From: Glycine soja
Lineage: Eukaryota; Streptophyta; Magnoliopsida; Fabales; Fabaceae
Reading direction: 5' to 3'
Length of the DNA: 64,000 bases
NCBI RefSeq assembly: GCF_004193775.1
Contig: NC_041003.1
Coordinates: forward strand, 39,499,611-39,563,610
The notes beneath the pieces were generated by a model that was not told where the DNA came from, did no database searches, and saw only the letters and a program-made list of their open reading frames with translations. A program made the position numbers and the translations under genes. This document shows, one piece after another, positions 46,141 to 58,530 of the stretch (its first letter is position 1; each line of letters opens with the position of its first letter).

Positions 46141-47229
46141 TTTATTTTATCAAATCTTATCTTATCCAGATCTTATTCTATTTAGATTTTATTTTATCCA
46201 AATTTTATTCCATTTAGATTTTATTTTGTCCAGATTTTATTTCATCAAATCTTATTTTATTTTGTCCAGATTTTATTTTATTTCGTTTATGGACATGGAC
46301 TTATAATAGATTTGAGAGCTTTGGGGCTGATGACCTATATAACAGCACCAAAATTTTAGTTTAGGGAGTTTTTTTCGAAGAGGAGAATAATTCTAGGATT
46401 TTAGAATTTCAGTTTTTATTACTGTTCATGCACACTGTTCACGTAGAATAGAATTCGTTTTCTGCAATTTCGTTTCGGCTTCAATCTATTTCGTTTCTAC
46501 TGATTAATGGAAGGCTATGTCTCCAGCATTGTTTTCTCTTGAGGATCAAACATAGTTCTCTTTGAGGTTTTGTTATTACTATTGAATACTGATCAATTTT
46601 TCCTCTTCACCAATTACTTTATATTTGTTGCTATTAATCCATGCATGCTTAGTGCTTAATTAATTGTCTTTGCGCTTAATTTACGTTCATGCTTAATGAT
46701 CAGTTTCGTTCATGATTAATTGGTGTATGTGTTGTTTAATATTTTTTTAAAAAAAATATTTAATATAATTATATATTCAAAAATTGGGTTAAAAATTGTT
46801 AATTTAACTAATAATAATTTGTTAAGCTATATTAGTGTAAATCATCTTTAATCCATACATTTTTTAATATTATGCTCTTTTTATTTTCTTTTGATATACT
46901 TTGTGCTTTAACGACTTGAATTCAATATAATTTTGTTTATCAATTATTTTTGGATTTGTATATTACTTATATGAAATTTTATAAATTTCTTTTTTTAGTT
47001 AGTATTTCACTAGGTTTTAAAATAATTAATTAATCAAAGATGTCTTTAAACAAGTTTTTAAATAGGCTCGTTGGTCAAGTCAGGTCAGGCTTTTATGTAA
47101 GTCGAGTCGAGCCTTAAAAAAAACCTATGACAGGTAATGAACCAAACTCAAGTTTTACGTACTCAACTCAAGCCAAATTCAAGTCTAGTAAAGTTTGGTT
47201 TAACTTGGCTCATTTTCACCCCTATTGAC
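45922..47229. mobile_element. Degenerate long inverted-repeat element
   Basis: The left AATAGGAATAGAAATGAGCC and the reverse complement of the right end (AATAGGGGTGAAAATGAGCC) match. The similarity continues in GAGCC/GGCTCG-rich arms of about 180 bp. The middle (46.3-46.6 kb) has LTR- or leader-like sequence, and an (AAT)n run lies at 46110-46141. No target duplication was confirmed. It is possibly hAT-like. Confidence 0.5.
46110..46141 (+). repeat. (AAT)n microsatellite
   Basis: About ten AAT units inside the inverted-repeat element. Confidence 0.9.
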
Positions 47230-47811
47230 TGATTCTAGTGAGGTTAGCTTTGGTGAGTCTTAGGGCATGATATTATTTGTGTTTTGATCAAATAATCACT
47301 CATAAAATGGAATGCACGAAAACCATAACCTGAGTATTGTTCAATCATTTACGGATAAATGGATATGGGATGCAGCTGTAACTAAAACAGTAAAAAAACC
47401 ATAGCACCTCTTCGAGTAAGCTATGGCTAATGGCTTAAACTTTGTAGGCTTATTATTTATAAATTTGATCTCTTAATTATAATTTAAAATTTAATCAGGT
47501 TACTTATTCTGCAAAATTGCTTCAATTATACCTTTTTCTGTTAATTTTGCTAGGTTGACCAACTCCTCACCTCATCCTTTCCTTTCTCTAACCCTTCCTC
47601 TCACTCGTCATCCTAAATTTCTTCCACACCCACAACACTACCAATCTCTGCACATAACCCAAACCACCACTGTCACACCACCGTTGCGCTACCACGAACG
47701 CAGATTTGTGAACACGCATGACACCCCCAACCTCCAAAAGCAACCCAAATCACCACCATTGCGCCACCGTGAACCTAAATCAACACCCAACAGTCAAAAC
47801 AGATCTGCAAG
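47230..47811. other. Non-coding flank with a Pro/Thr/His-coding low-complexity run
   Basis: Bases 47555-47811 are C/A-rich and give an open plus-strand frame (short, compositional). No motif supports a gene. Confidence 0.3.
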
Positions 47812-48491
47812 TAGGGGTGTTTAAAATTAAATCAAATTGTTTGTAAACCGCGAAATGATTGAAAAAAATTGAAAACCACTTAGACCAAAAATCACAAAAA
47901 CCAATAATCTAAAAAATCGTATACCTTTTGCCATTTGGTTCAGTTTTCGATCTTGTTATAAAAAATCAAATCACACCAAACAGTATATTATAATTATATT
48001 GATCTTTATTGTGATAATTAATGATAAGTATTAAATAATTTATTACTTTTCTTTTGCTTTATAATTAATATGTATATTTTTTTCATATGTTAAAAAAAGT
48101 TGTACTAATATTTTTAAAAATTAGTTTTAAATATCAAATTATGCACAAATTATTATTATGTTACAAAAAGAGTTGGTAATATTATTTTATATCTATGCTA
48201 AATAGAAGTGAAAATAATAATTTTTAATTCAAATATGTTAAATAAAATTTAATGAAAAATTATTTAAAGATAATACAACATATATAATAATTATGTAAAT
48301 TTAATTTAAATTATAATAATAGATTAAAAAAATAAAAATCCATGAAACAAACCAAATCATAAAAGATTAATTTGATTTGATTTAAATTTGATGTTATATT
48401 TAAACAATATCAAATAGAATTGCATTATTATTTTATGTTTGATTCCGGATTTTTATCTAAAAATCGAAACAAACTACCACCAACACCCATA
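47812..48491. mobile_element. hAT-like non-autonomous element
   Basis: Ends TAGGGGTGTT and (reverse complement) TATGGGTGTT form short inverted repeats. The flanking 8-mers TCTGCAAG (47804-47811) and TTTGCAAG (48492-48499) differ at one base, fitting an 8-bp hAT duplication. The interior is AT-rich and without genes. Confidence 0.65.
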
Positions 48492-48545
48492 TTTGCAAGC
48501 ACGTGACCCGTGACCCCCACCAGGTACTTAGATATTGAGCATATG

Positions 48546-48554
48546 ACCTACCAC
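48546..48554 (+). repeat. Target-site duplication, MULE-A left
   Basis: ACCTACCAC, identical to 59751-59759. Confidence 0.93.
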
Positions 48555-48775
48555 GGCAAATTTCCTGCATGGGGTTACTTTTAGAAACTTTTTCTCGAAA
48601 TGGGTCTGTTTCTAAAGTAATCCCTGCATGGTGCTCTTTTTTACGTAGAGCACATGCAAATCGCCGGAGGGAATGGCGCTTTCCGTGTGAACGCGACAGC
48701 TGGCCATGGTGTCGCCAGCATCAATGGCGTGTTGCAGGGTAGGGGACTCGCCAGTTTGACTGGCGAGTTGAGGGT
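48555..48775 (+). repeat. MULE-A left terminal inverted repeat
   Basis: Nearly identical to the reverse complement of 59527-59750. It includes the small palindrome CGCCAGTTTGACTGGCG. Confidence 0.93.
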
Positions 48776-49054
48776 GCAGAGTTCCTAGGGTGCAGGCAGC
48801 AGAGGCTGTTTCCAAGGTGGGTGCAGTCTGCAACGCTGCAGGAAGTCGCCATCTTCAATGGCGTTTTGGTTGGCAAAAGGCGCCAGCACCAGCAGCGACT
48901 TGCGTTGCCTGAGCTGCTTAAATCCCCCCTCCTCGTAGACCATTTCACACGAGAAAAAAAAAAAAGAAAAGAGAAGATTGGTGCTGTGTGTTTGAGGAAA
49001 AACGAAGGAGTGTTGATGTGCTGTTTGTGTTTGAGCAAACCTCTTCTTTTGTAA

Positions 49055-50745
49055 GTTTGTTTAATTATTTTTTTATTTTATTTGTATTGTGATGATAATT
49101 ATAGTTTTATTAATATGTATTAGTAGTATTTTTATAAGTTAGTTTTAGTTAGAATTGATAGTTATAATTTTATTAATATGTGTTATTAGGTTTTTCATCT
49201 TAAGTTAGTTTTAGTTAGAATTGATAGTTATAATTTTATTAATATGTGTTATTAGTTTTTTTTATCTTAAGTTAGTTTTAGTTAGAATTGATAGTTATAA
49301 TTTTATTAATATGTGTTATTAGGTTTTTCATCTTAAGTTAGTTTTAGTTAGAATTGATAATTGTAATTTTATTAATATGTGTTATTAGTTTTTTTTATCT
49401 TAAGTTAGTTTTAGTTAGAATTGATAGTTATAATTTTATTAATATGTGTTATTAGTTTTTTTTATCTTAAGTTAGTTTTAGTTAGAATTGATAGTTATAA
49501 TTTTATTAATATGTGTTATTAGGTTTTTCATCTTAAGTTAGTTTTAGTTAGAAATTGATAGTTATAATTTTATTAATATGTGTTATTAGTTTTTTTATCT
49601 TAAGTTAGTTTTAGTTAGAATTGATAGTTATAATTTTATTAATATGTGTTATTAGGTTTTTCATCTTAAGTTAGTTTTAGTTAGAAATTATAAACTTAAT
49701 TTAATTTCATAATTATAGTTTTATTAATATGTGTTATTAGTTGTTTTATGTTAAGTTAGTTTTAGTTAGAAATGATAAATTTAATTTAATTTGATAATTT
49801 AATATGTGTTATTAGTTTTTTTTTATCTTAAGTTAGTTTTAGTTAGAATTGATAATTATAATTTTATTAATATGTGTTATTAGTTTTTTTATCTTAAGTT
49901 AGTTTTAGTTAGAAATTATAAATTTAATTTAATTTGATAATTTAATATGTGTTATTATTTTTTTTTATCTTAAGTTAGTTTTAGTTAGAATTGATAATTA
50001 TAATTTTATTAATATGTGTTATTAGCTTTTTTTATCTTAAGTTAGTTTTACTTAGAAATTATAAATTTAATTTAATTTGACAATTTAATATGTGTTATTA
50101 GTTTTTTTTTATCTTAAGTTATTTTTAGTTTGAATTGATAATTATAATTTTATTAATATGTGTTATTAGCTTTTTTTATCTTAAGTTAGTTTTACTTAGA
50201 AATTATAAATTTAATTTAATTTGATAATTATAGTTTTATTAATATGTGTTATTAGTTTTTTTATGTTAAGTTAGTTTTAGTTAGAAATGATAAATTTAAT
50301 TTAATTTGATAATTTAATATGTGTTATTAGTTTTTTTTTATCTTAAGTTATTTTTAGTTAGAAATTATAAATTTAATTTGACAATTTAATGTGTTATTAG
50401 TTTTTTTTTATCTTAAGTTATTTTTAGTTAGAATTGATAGTTATAATTTTATTAATATGTGTTATTATCTTTTTTATCTTAAGTTAGTTTTAGTTAGAAA
50501 TTATAAATTTAATTTAATTTGATAATTATAGTTTTATTAATATGTGTTATTAGTTTTTTTTATGTTAAGTTAGTTTTAGTTAGAAATGATAAATTTAATT
50601 TAATTTGATAATTTAATATGTGTTATTAGTTTTTTTTTATCTTAAGTTATTTTTAGTTAGAAATTATAAATTTAATATGTGTTATTAATTTTTTTTATCT
50701 TAAGTTTGTTTTAGTTAGAATTGATAATTATAATATTTGTTATTT
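49055..50745 (+). repeat. ~65-70-bp tandem repeat array in MULE-A
   Basis: About 25 units share TTAATATGTGTTATTAG and ATCTTAAGTTAGTTTTAGTT. Two or three sub-variants (for example with AAATTATAAATTTAATTTAA) alternate, so higher-order structure exists. It lies between the left terminal repeat and the PMD start. Confidence 0.93.
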
Positions 50746-50817
50746 ATTTGAAATTTGGAGACTATGTGTAATTTTTATTATTAATTTTATTGTATTATAT
50801 TTTATTGTGTAGGATCA

Positions 50818-53088
50818 ATGGCATCTTCGTCATCATGCGCATCAAGTATATAAACGAGGTCTGGTCCAATTGAGGGTGATGTTTTGTGGATGCAACCCAA
50901 GCATGTTTCAGAACATGTTTGGAATGGAGAAGCAGACAGAAAACTACACATCAGACGAGCAGTGCCGACTTATCAAGGTGAAGAACAAATACCAGAGGAA
51001 ATTGTTCCTCTGCTTCGGCAATGTGGGTTTTATTGGATAATTAAGATGGGATACCTAAAGATAAATGCAGTCTTAATTAGTGCGTTCATTGAAAGATGGA
51101 GTCCTGAAACCCACACGTTTCACCTGAGATGCGGAGAGGCTACCATTACTCTCCAAGATGTGTCAGTCTTATTAGGTCTTCGTATTGACGGGACACCACT
51201 AATTGGTTCAACAAATCTTGATTAGGCCGACTTATGTGAAGAATTATTAGGAGTCCGACCACAGGAAGGCGAACTTGAAGGCAGTGTCGTCAAATTAAGT
51301 TGGCTGGCTCACTATTTTTCTCACATAAATATTGATGAGGGTAACGTTGAACAATTACAAAGGTTTACCCGTGCGTGGATCCTTCGATTCATAGGAGGTG
51401 TCCTCTTTGTTAACAAAAGTAGTAGCAGAGTTTCCTTAAGGTACCTACAATTTTTACGTGACTTTGAACAGTGCAGCACGTATGCGTGGGGACCTGCCGT
51501 GCTTGCATATTTATATAGAGAAATGTGCAGCGCCACCGATTATAAAGTTAAATCAATCGGAGGTATGTGCATCTTAATCCAAATGTGGGCATGAGAACGA
51601 TGTACAACTTTAGCTCCAAAGAGGATGCCTCCCGTCATAGAAAATAAACCACTCGGACACAGGTTTGTCGTTTAAAAAATTAGATTTGAATTAAAAATAT
51701 TTAATGATGGAATGTGTTGACAATGATGATTTCTTTTTTTATTGTAGGTGGCTGCGACGTGGAAATCAGCATATTGGCAATGATGATCTTAGAGTTTTCC
51801 GTCGCAAATTGGATCTGATGAAACGACATGAGGTAAGAACATCGTAATGTAATGGTTAAATGAAATTTTAATATCTAGCCACTTGACTGAAAATTGACAA
51901 GTGTGTTGTTATATGCAGTTTGTCTGGGAGCCATACACAGCAACTGTGATGGGAGCGTTGCCTCCAATTTGTGTGGTTGGAAGTGTAGCCTAGTTTGCGG
52001 TGGTGCCACTGATTTGTTTCCATGTTGTTGAGTGGCACCAACCCGATAGAGTATTACGACAATTTGGATTGCAACAACCCATTCCCGGGTGTCCTTCGCA
52101 ACCGCAGAATCTCCATGGCATAACGCTCAAAGGCAAACAAGATGAGAATTGGTTCCACCTGTTGGCCCCAATCATTGGTCAGTGGAACAACCGAGCAGAG
52201 TTTAGGGTCGACGTTTATCCTCGACAGGAGGGCCTACTGGGTTATAACTCGGACTACATGGTGTGGTATAGGCGTAAAACAAAGATGTTTGTCGACCCAA
52301 ACAATGCAAACACAGCTGCATTGGTATTTATCTGTTTCTCAATGTTTAACTTCTAATTAATTTCTTAAGCATGAGCAATAATTTGTTGACGCTACTAATT
52401 GCAGGGTGAAGTTGTGGAGACTTTACAATATATGGTGTCACCACAAGGGAGGAACACGTGGACGGTTGATGATCTCGTGCCTTACGTGGATAAGTTAGCG
52501 ATTATATCTGAAGAGCAAGAGAGAATCACTGAGCCAGTGTCACATGGTCCAGCATCAGAGCGTGAATTCCCAGCCCCAGAGTTTCACATTCTTCAGTCAA
52601 GTGTTGAAACTCGGGGCATAGGCAGACGAAGGGAGCCTGTTGAAGCCGAACAATATTCCCAACAAATGATGGAGCGTGGTCATGGAATGTATTACACGCC
52701 AGCAACATTTTCCGAATATCCTTCATAGATGTATCAGTATCCTTTTGCAGGTCATGATACTGATACTTCTGAGACCTCACATTCGTTCGGTGGTGTTGCG
52801 GAAACACAAGCTCATTTTTCATGGCCCACTATGACTCCTTCACAGCAGCACGATGCCTCCATGGCAACACCTAACGCCCCATTTGCTCCGCAATGGAATG
52901 TACCCGGAGCAATACCTGATATGGGCGACTTATTAGGTGTTGATTTGCGTCAGGAGTTTTCTGCAGAGGCTGAGCAAGCAGAAGCGGGGAGACAACGCGG
53001 CGGCAGAAGAAATCCTGATCGTCAAGCGCGAAGATGGGATCGACCATGTGGCACATCCTCACGACATCACGGACACCATAATGATTGA
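50818..53088 (+). pseudogene. MULE-A plant mobile domain (PMD) gene, five stops
   Basis: Exons 50818-51662, 51748-51832, 51919-52323 and 52405-53088 keep one frame. ATG at 50818 starts MASSSSCASSI. PMD signatures are INAVLISAFIERWSPETHTF, CGEATITLQDVSVLLGLRID, AWILRFIGGVLFVNKSSSRV, YAWGPAVLAYLYREMC, WHQPDRVLRQFGLQQPIP and the C-terminal RRNPDRQARRWDRP. Stops: TAA 50851, TAG 51223, TGA 51592, TAG 51991 and TAG 52726. The ones at 51223, 51592 and 51991 stand where related proteins have Trp (TGG to TAG/TGA). By family it is a nuclear PMD protein related to MAIN/MAIL1. It is paired with, and convergent to, the mudrA gene of the same element. Confidence 0.9.
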
Positions 53089-53195
53089 TTTTGATGTATC
53101 TGTGTAATTTTGTTGTTGTTTGTAAGACATTTGATTTTGACAATTAATCTATCGCATCTGATTTATTATGCCTTACTAATGTATAGAGTTTATGT

Positions 53196-54775
53196 GGCGC
53201 ATCAAAGTATAATAATAAACTAAGTTTAGGGTTTAGGGTTGATGGATATGTTTTAGGGTTAGGGTTTATGGATTATGGTAAAGGTTGGTTTAGGGATTAT
53301 GGCAAGGGGTTACGGTTAGGGTTTATGCATTATGGTTAGCTTTTGGGGTTAGGGTTAGGCTTTATGTATTATGGTTAGCTGCTAGGGTTTAAGTTTATGG
53401 ATTAGGGCAAGGGTTTAGGGTTAGGTTTCAGGGATTATGGTAAAGGTGTAGGGTTAGGTTTCAGGGATTAGGGTAAGGGTTTATGGTTAGGTGTTAGGGT
53501 TGAGGGATAGGGTTTATGGATTAGGGTAAGTGTTTAGGGTTAGGTGTTAGGGTAAGTGTTTAGGGATTAGGGCAATGGGTTAGGGTTAGGTTTTATGCAT
53601 TAGGGGTTTAAGGGATAGGGTGTAGGTGTTTGGGTTTGGGTTTGGGTTAGGGTTAGAGGTTTCGGGTTTAAGGGTTTAGGGTTGAGTTGTTTGGGTTTGT
53701 GTTAGGGTTAAGGTCAGAGGTTAGGGGTTTAAGGGTTTAGGGTTTGTATTAGGGGTTAGGGTTAGAGGTTTGGGGTTTAAGGGATAGGGTTTAGGGTTTA
53801 GGGTTTAGGGTTTAGGGTTTAGGGTTTAGGGTTTAGGGTTTATGGTTTATGGTTTAGGGTTTAGGGTTTAGGGTTTAGGGTTTAGGGGTAGGGTTAGAGG
53901 TTTGGGGTTTAAGGGTTTAGGGTTGAGTTGGTTGGGTTAGGGTTAGGGTTAGGGTTAGATGTTAGAGGTTTGGGGTTTAATGGTTTAGGGTTTGGATTAG
54001 GGGTTAGGGTTAGAGGTTATAGGTTAGGGGTTTAAGGGTTTAGGGTTTGGATTAGGGGTTAGGGTTAGAGTTAGAGGTTAGAGTTAGATGTTAGAGGTTT
54101 GGGGTTTAAGGGATAGGGTTGAGTTGGTTGGGTTAGGGGTAGGGTTAGAGGTTTGGGGTTTAAGGGATAGGGTTGAGGGTTTATGTTTGGGTTAGGGTTA
54201 GACTTTTGGGGTTTAAGGGTTTATGGTTGAGTTGGTTGGGTTTGGGTTAGGGTTAGGGTTAGATGTTAGAGGTTTGGGGTTTAATGGTTTAGGGTTTGGA
54301 TTAGGGGTTAGGGTTAGAGGTTATAGGTTAGGGGTTTAAGGGTTTAGGGTTGAGTTGGTAGGGTTTGGATTAGGGGTTGGGGTTAGGGTTAGATGTTTGG
54401 GGTTTAAGGGATAGGGTTGAGGGTTTAGGTTTGGGTTAGGGTTGGAGGTTATAGGTTTAGGGGTTTAAGGGTTTAGGGGTTGGATTAGGGGTTAGGCTGT
54501 ATGCAGTAGGGATAGGTTTTAGGGTAAGGTTTATGGATTATGGATTAAGGTTTAAGGGTTTTATGGATTACTGTAAGGGGTTAGGGTTAGGTGTGATGGT
54601 TTAGGTTTTATGGATTATTGTAAGGGGTTAGGGTTATGTGTGATGGTTTAGGTTTTATGGATTAGGGTAAGGTTTTAGGGTGAGGTTTTATGTATTAGGG
54701 TTAGGTTTAGGGATTAGGGATGTTTCCTAGGACTTGGGGTTAGGGTTTAGGTGTTTGGGTTAGGGTTTTAACTAA
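53196..54775 (+). repeat. Telomere-like (TTTAGGG)n block inside MULE-A
   Basis: About 1.6 kb of degenerate TTTAGGG / TTAGGGTTAGGG-type repeats, with a nearly perfect core near 53785-53885. Flanks are unique MULE sequence on both sides, so it is interstitial, not a chromosome end. Confidence 0.95.
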
Positions 54776-54937
54776 TTAATTCATGGAACCCCACAAATAG
54801 TTAATGTACACAAACAAAAATAAGTAATGTTTTTAACTAATGAATTCATAGAACCCCACAAACTGATTCAACCCCAGAAATTCAATACATTGAAGACAAC
54901 TTAAACAAATACAAGTCACTCGACTAACATACATAAA

Positions 54938-57682
54938 TCAATGATTTGAACAACTCCCACGCTCAGATTGCATTGGACAACGACGCCTGTTATGCCCTTC
55001 GGCTCCACATCTACTGCATTTTTGTCGGTGGTCAGATGGTTCGACCCAATCCATCTCATTCCTTATCCTTGTTGATTTTGGCCGACCTTTCGCACGAATT
55101 GTAGTTGGGTCAGGGATAAGTGTCCATGCGTCATTAGAAGGAGGAATAGCCGCTTCATTCCCAAGAGGCCACCATTGTGGGGAGTAAGCTTTTAAGATGT
55201 GCTCATTTGTATAAACAACATCAATATATTGGTAGTAGTTCAGGCTCACGTAACCACAAGCTGCAATAATATGTGAACATGGATAGTGAAGCGCAGAATA
55301 CCTTCCGCATTGACAATAATGACCATTCAAGTTAACTGCCCATTTTTGTCCGCCACGTTGCGTAATAGGATTGAAGGTCTCCTCTACTTCAAACCTTGTG
55401 GAGTGGATGTCATACACGCGAACGATGTGCGAACAAGCTTGTTCTTGATTTTTTCTAAGTTCTTTAACAAGCTTTGAACAATATACTTGCCCTTCATTTA
55501 ACTGTCTCTGCGCTTGGCGGCCCCACTCAACAAAGTACTTTCGACACCTACTGTACGTTGATTTGACCAATGCTGTTATGGGAATGTTGCGACAATCCTT
55601 CAAAACCTTATTGATACATTCTGAGAGGTTGGTTGTCATGTGGCCATATCGACGTCATTCTCTATCATAAGTCATCGTCCATTTTTCCTTTGAAATTCGA
55701 TCAATCCATGTGGCTATGGCTGGACTCAGTTCACGAAATTTTTCTAAATTTTGATCAAAAATGTGCTTGCAAGGAGTGTAGGCTGCATAAAATTAGTTAT
55801 GAATAACGTGGATAAGTATATATGAAAGGTAAATAAACGGGACCATCAAATATGAAATCTTACCCAATTTCTTCAACATTTCTTTTTGTTTTGCATTATT
55901 GAATTTCCGATTGAAGTTGCTTGCTATGTGACGCACGCAGTAGACATGATAACCGTGGGGAGGTTGCCAACCAAGTGCGTCGTTAGCGACAGCGGACTTT
56001 ATACTCGCGTGTCGATCAGATATCAGACAAATACCATTTTTATCTGTGACGTGTTCACGCAAGTGTGCCAAAAACCATGACCACGCTGTCAACGTCTCAC
56101 CTTCAACCACCGCGAATGCTAGAGGAAGGACACCATCATTTCCATCTTGTGATGTGGCCATTAAGAGGGTCCCACGGTATTTGTCGTACAAATGTGTGCC
56201 GTCAACTTGTATGATTGGCTTACAGTACTTGAAAGCCTCTTTACATTGGCCAAAAGTCCAAAAAAACTCTATGAAACTGACGGTGTTCGCGACTAACCGT
56301 ATTCCCAACGATAAAATTGTCATGTAGTACTTGAAAATATGATCCAGGAGAATGATTTTGCATGTGTGTTAGCCACGACGAAAGTTTCGCATAAGACTCA
56401 TCCCAATCGCCATATTCAATTGCAATGGCTTTCTGTTTCGCCAACCACGCTTTTTTGTACGACACCTTGTACGCAAATTCACTATTAATCCTCTCTTGAA
56501 TCAACGAAATTTTTATTGATGGATCTTCTCTGACCATGCCTGTCAATAACATAACAAAATTTAAATGACAATTAACAAAAAATGAACATAATATGAACAT
56601 AAAATACGTACCTACTACACAAGTGGCAATTAAATCTGAATCAAGTTTCTCGTGATCTTGTGTCATGGTCATATTCAGACATGTGTGTGGTCCACCCCAT
56701 TGCGTGACTTTCCACGTATCTATTTTTTTGGATAAAATTACCCTCATATAGAAAGGGCAAGGACACTCTGCATTTTTATTCAAGCAACAAACCACATACT
56801 TGTTCGATTTGCTTTCAACAACTTTGAAACTTTGATGCACCTTCATAACATATTGTTTGAGTGCATTCTTGACCGCATCTTTACTATCAAATTCCATGCC
56901 AACATATAATTCTTGGCCAACATTAAAGGTCGACGGCATCTCCAAACCGCAAATGTCCTCCTCATCAGGATAACTCCAGTTGATATTGTTATAATGTAAA
57001 GCATCATTCCAAAATGGATTTTCAATTCGTTGTGCACCTAACAGTTCAAAAAAAATTCAAATAATGCTTATTTAGCATTAAATTCAATTGACATCAAATA
57101 ATAAATGTATTGTCTAATTTTTTAATTGAGCAAATTATACCTTCTGCTGGGTGAACAATTCTTACTGGTTGAGGAATGTCGGTGACTTCATCGTCTGTAT
57201 CAGAGATACCGTCAACGCTGTCATCTTCGTCTAAAGACTCTTCAACGTATGAGTTAGACACAAGATAATCATCATCATCATGATCATCATCTTCGTCAAG
57301 ATTTAAATTGCTCATATTTGTTGGCGGTTGTGTGTCATCGTTAGATACATAATTTCCACATGATGTAAGGGAATTTGCAGAATGAAACATTGAACCACCA
57401 GCCACATCCTTTTCTATATACAATTCTAGAACTGACATTTCTTGTTGTTGAATCACAAATTTGCAAGGCAATATATTTTCCTGACACTAAAAATCTACAG
57501 CTGATAGCAGAAATAATTTCATTATTTTGTAACTTTACCTTATCTCCAATTTTTTTCTTCAAAGCATTGAAACTAATTCCACGTTTAATCTGAATCGCTT
57601 TTTTTCTGCCTTCAAATATTACACCATCATTATCTTCATATACCCTTCCATTGAAATACAACACTGTTATAATCGAATTCAT
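54938..57682 (-). pseudogene. MULE-A mudrA-type transposase with PB1-like N-terminus
   Basis: Exons are 57682-57141, 57037-56612, 56539-55864 and 55782-54938. It starts MNSIITVLYFNGRVYEDNDG, a PB1-like domain, then an acidic linker (DEDDSVDGISDTDDEVTD). A MuDR/FAR1-type zinc region follows (AVKNALKQYVMKVHQSFKVV, CCLNKNAECPCPFYMR), then the DDE core (IIQVDGTHLYDKYRGTLLMA, CLISDRHASIKSA, TTNLSECINKVLKD), SWIM finger (HYCQCGRYSALHYPCSHIIA) and CCHC knuckle (CSRCGAEGHNRRRC). Defects: a 32-nt deletion in the PB1 domain (near 57463, by comparison with MULE-B), an extra T in a T-run near 56266 that shifts frame before GQCKEAFKYC, and TGA at 55657-55655. Confidence 0.92.
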
Positions 57683-57739
57683 CGTGTACCTACAAAAACA
57701 ATATTTTAACACGTCAAATAAATTATAAAATGAGACACA

Positions 57740-58530
57740 CTTAAATCAAATGAATAATTTCAAACTAATAAAATCTAATCACAAAAGGTCCCTTTATTGG
57801 AATTTCACATTAAATTTGTCTTTTAAAATAATTTAATTAACTTGAAATAAATTTCATGGGACACACTTAAAAAAAATGAATAATTTCAAACTAATAAAAT
57901 CTAATCACAAAAGGTCCCTTTATTGGAATTTCACATCCAATTTGTCTTTTAAAATAATTTAATTAACTTGAAATAAATTTCATGGGACACACTTAAAAAA
58001 AATGAATAATTTCAAACTAATAAAATCTAATCACAAAAGGTCCCTTTATTGGAATTTCACATCCAATTTGTCTTTTAAAATAATTTAATTAACTTGAAAT
58101 AAATTTCATGGGACACACTTAAAAAAAATGAGTAATTTCAAACTAATAAAATCTAATCACAAAAGGTCCCTTTATTGGAATTTCACATCCAATTTATCTT
58201 TTAAAATAATTTAATTAACTTGAAATAAATTTCATGGGACACACTTAAAAAAAATGAATAATTTCAAACTAATAAAATCTAATCACAAAAGGTCCCTTTA
58301 TTGGAATTTCACATCCAATTTGTCTTTTAAAATAATTTAATTAACTTGAAATAAATTTCATGGGACACACTTAAAAAAATGAATAATTTCAAACTAATAA
58401 AATCTAATCACAAAAGGTCCCTTTATTGGAATTTCACATTCAATTTGTCTTTTAAAATAATTTAATTAACTTTAAATAAATTTCATGGGACACACTTAAA
58501 AAAAATGAATAATTTCAAACTAATAAATTT
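57740..58530. repeat. ~126-bp tandem repeat upstream of MULE-A mudrA
   Basis: Six to seven nearly identical units share ATGAATAATTTCAAACTAAT and AAAAGGTCCCTTTATTGG, with a period of 125-126 bp. MULE-B has only two or three diverged copies of related sequence (~62030-62360). Confidence 0.93.

Noticed and set aside
47555..47824. 89-codon Pro/Thr/His-rich frame
   Set aside because: It is compositional, starts from TTG rather than ATG, and runs into the hAT-like element; no domain is visible.
48612..49054. Open frames in the MULE-A left end
   Set aside because: They lie in the terminal inverted repeat, and the mirrored right end gives the same frames. They are structural, not coding.
49055..50745. 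CRISPR-like direct repeats
   Set aside because: The repeats are contiguous AT-rich tandem units without unique spacers, in a plant genome.
53196..54775. A true chromosome end
   Set aside because: MULE-A coding sequence and terminal repeats lie on both sides, and the repeats are degenerate.
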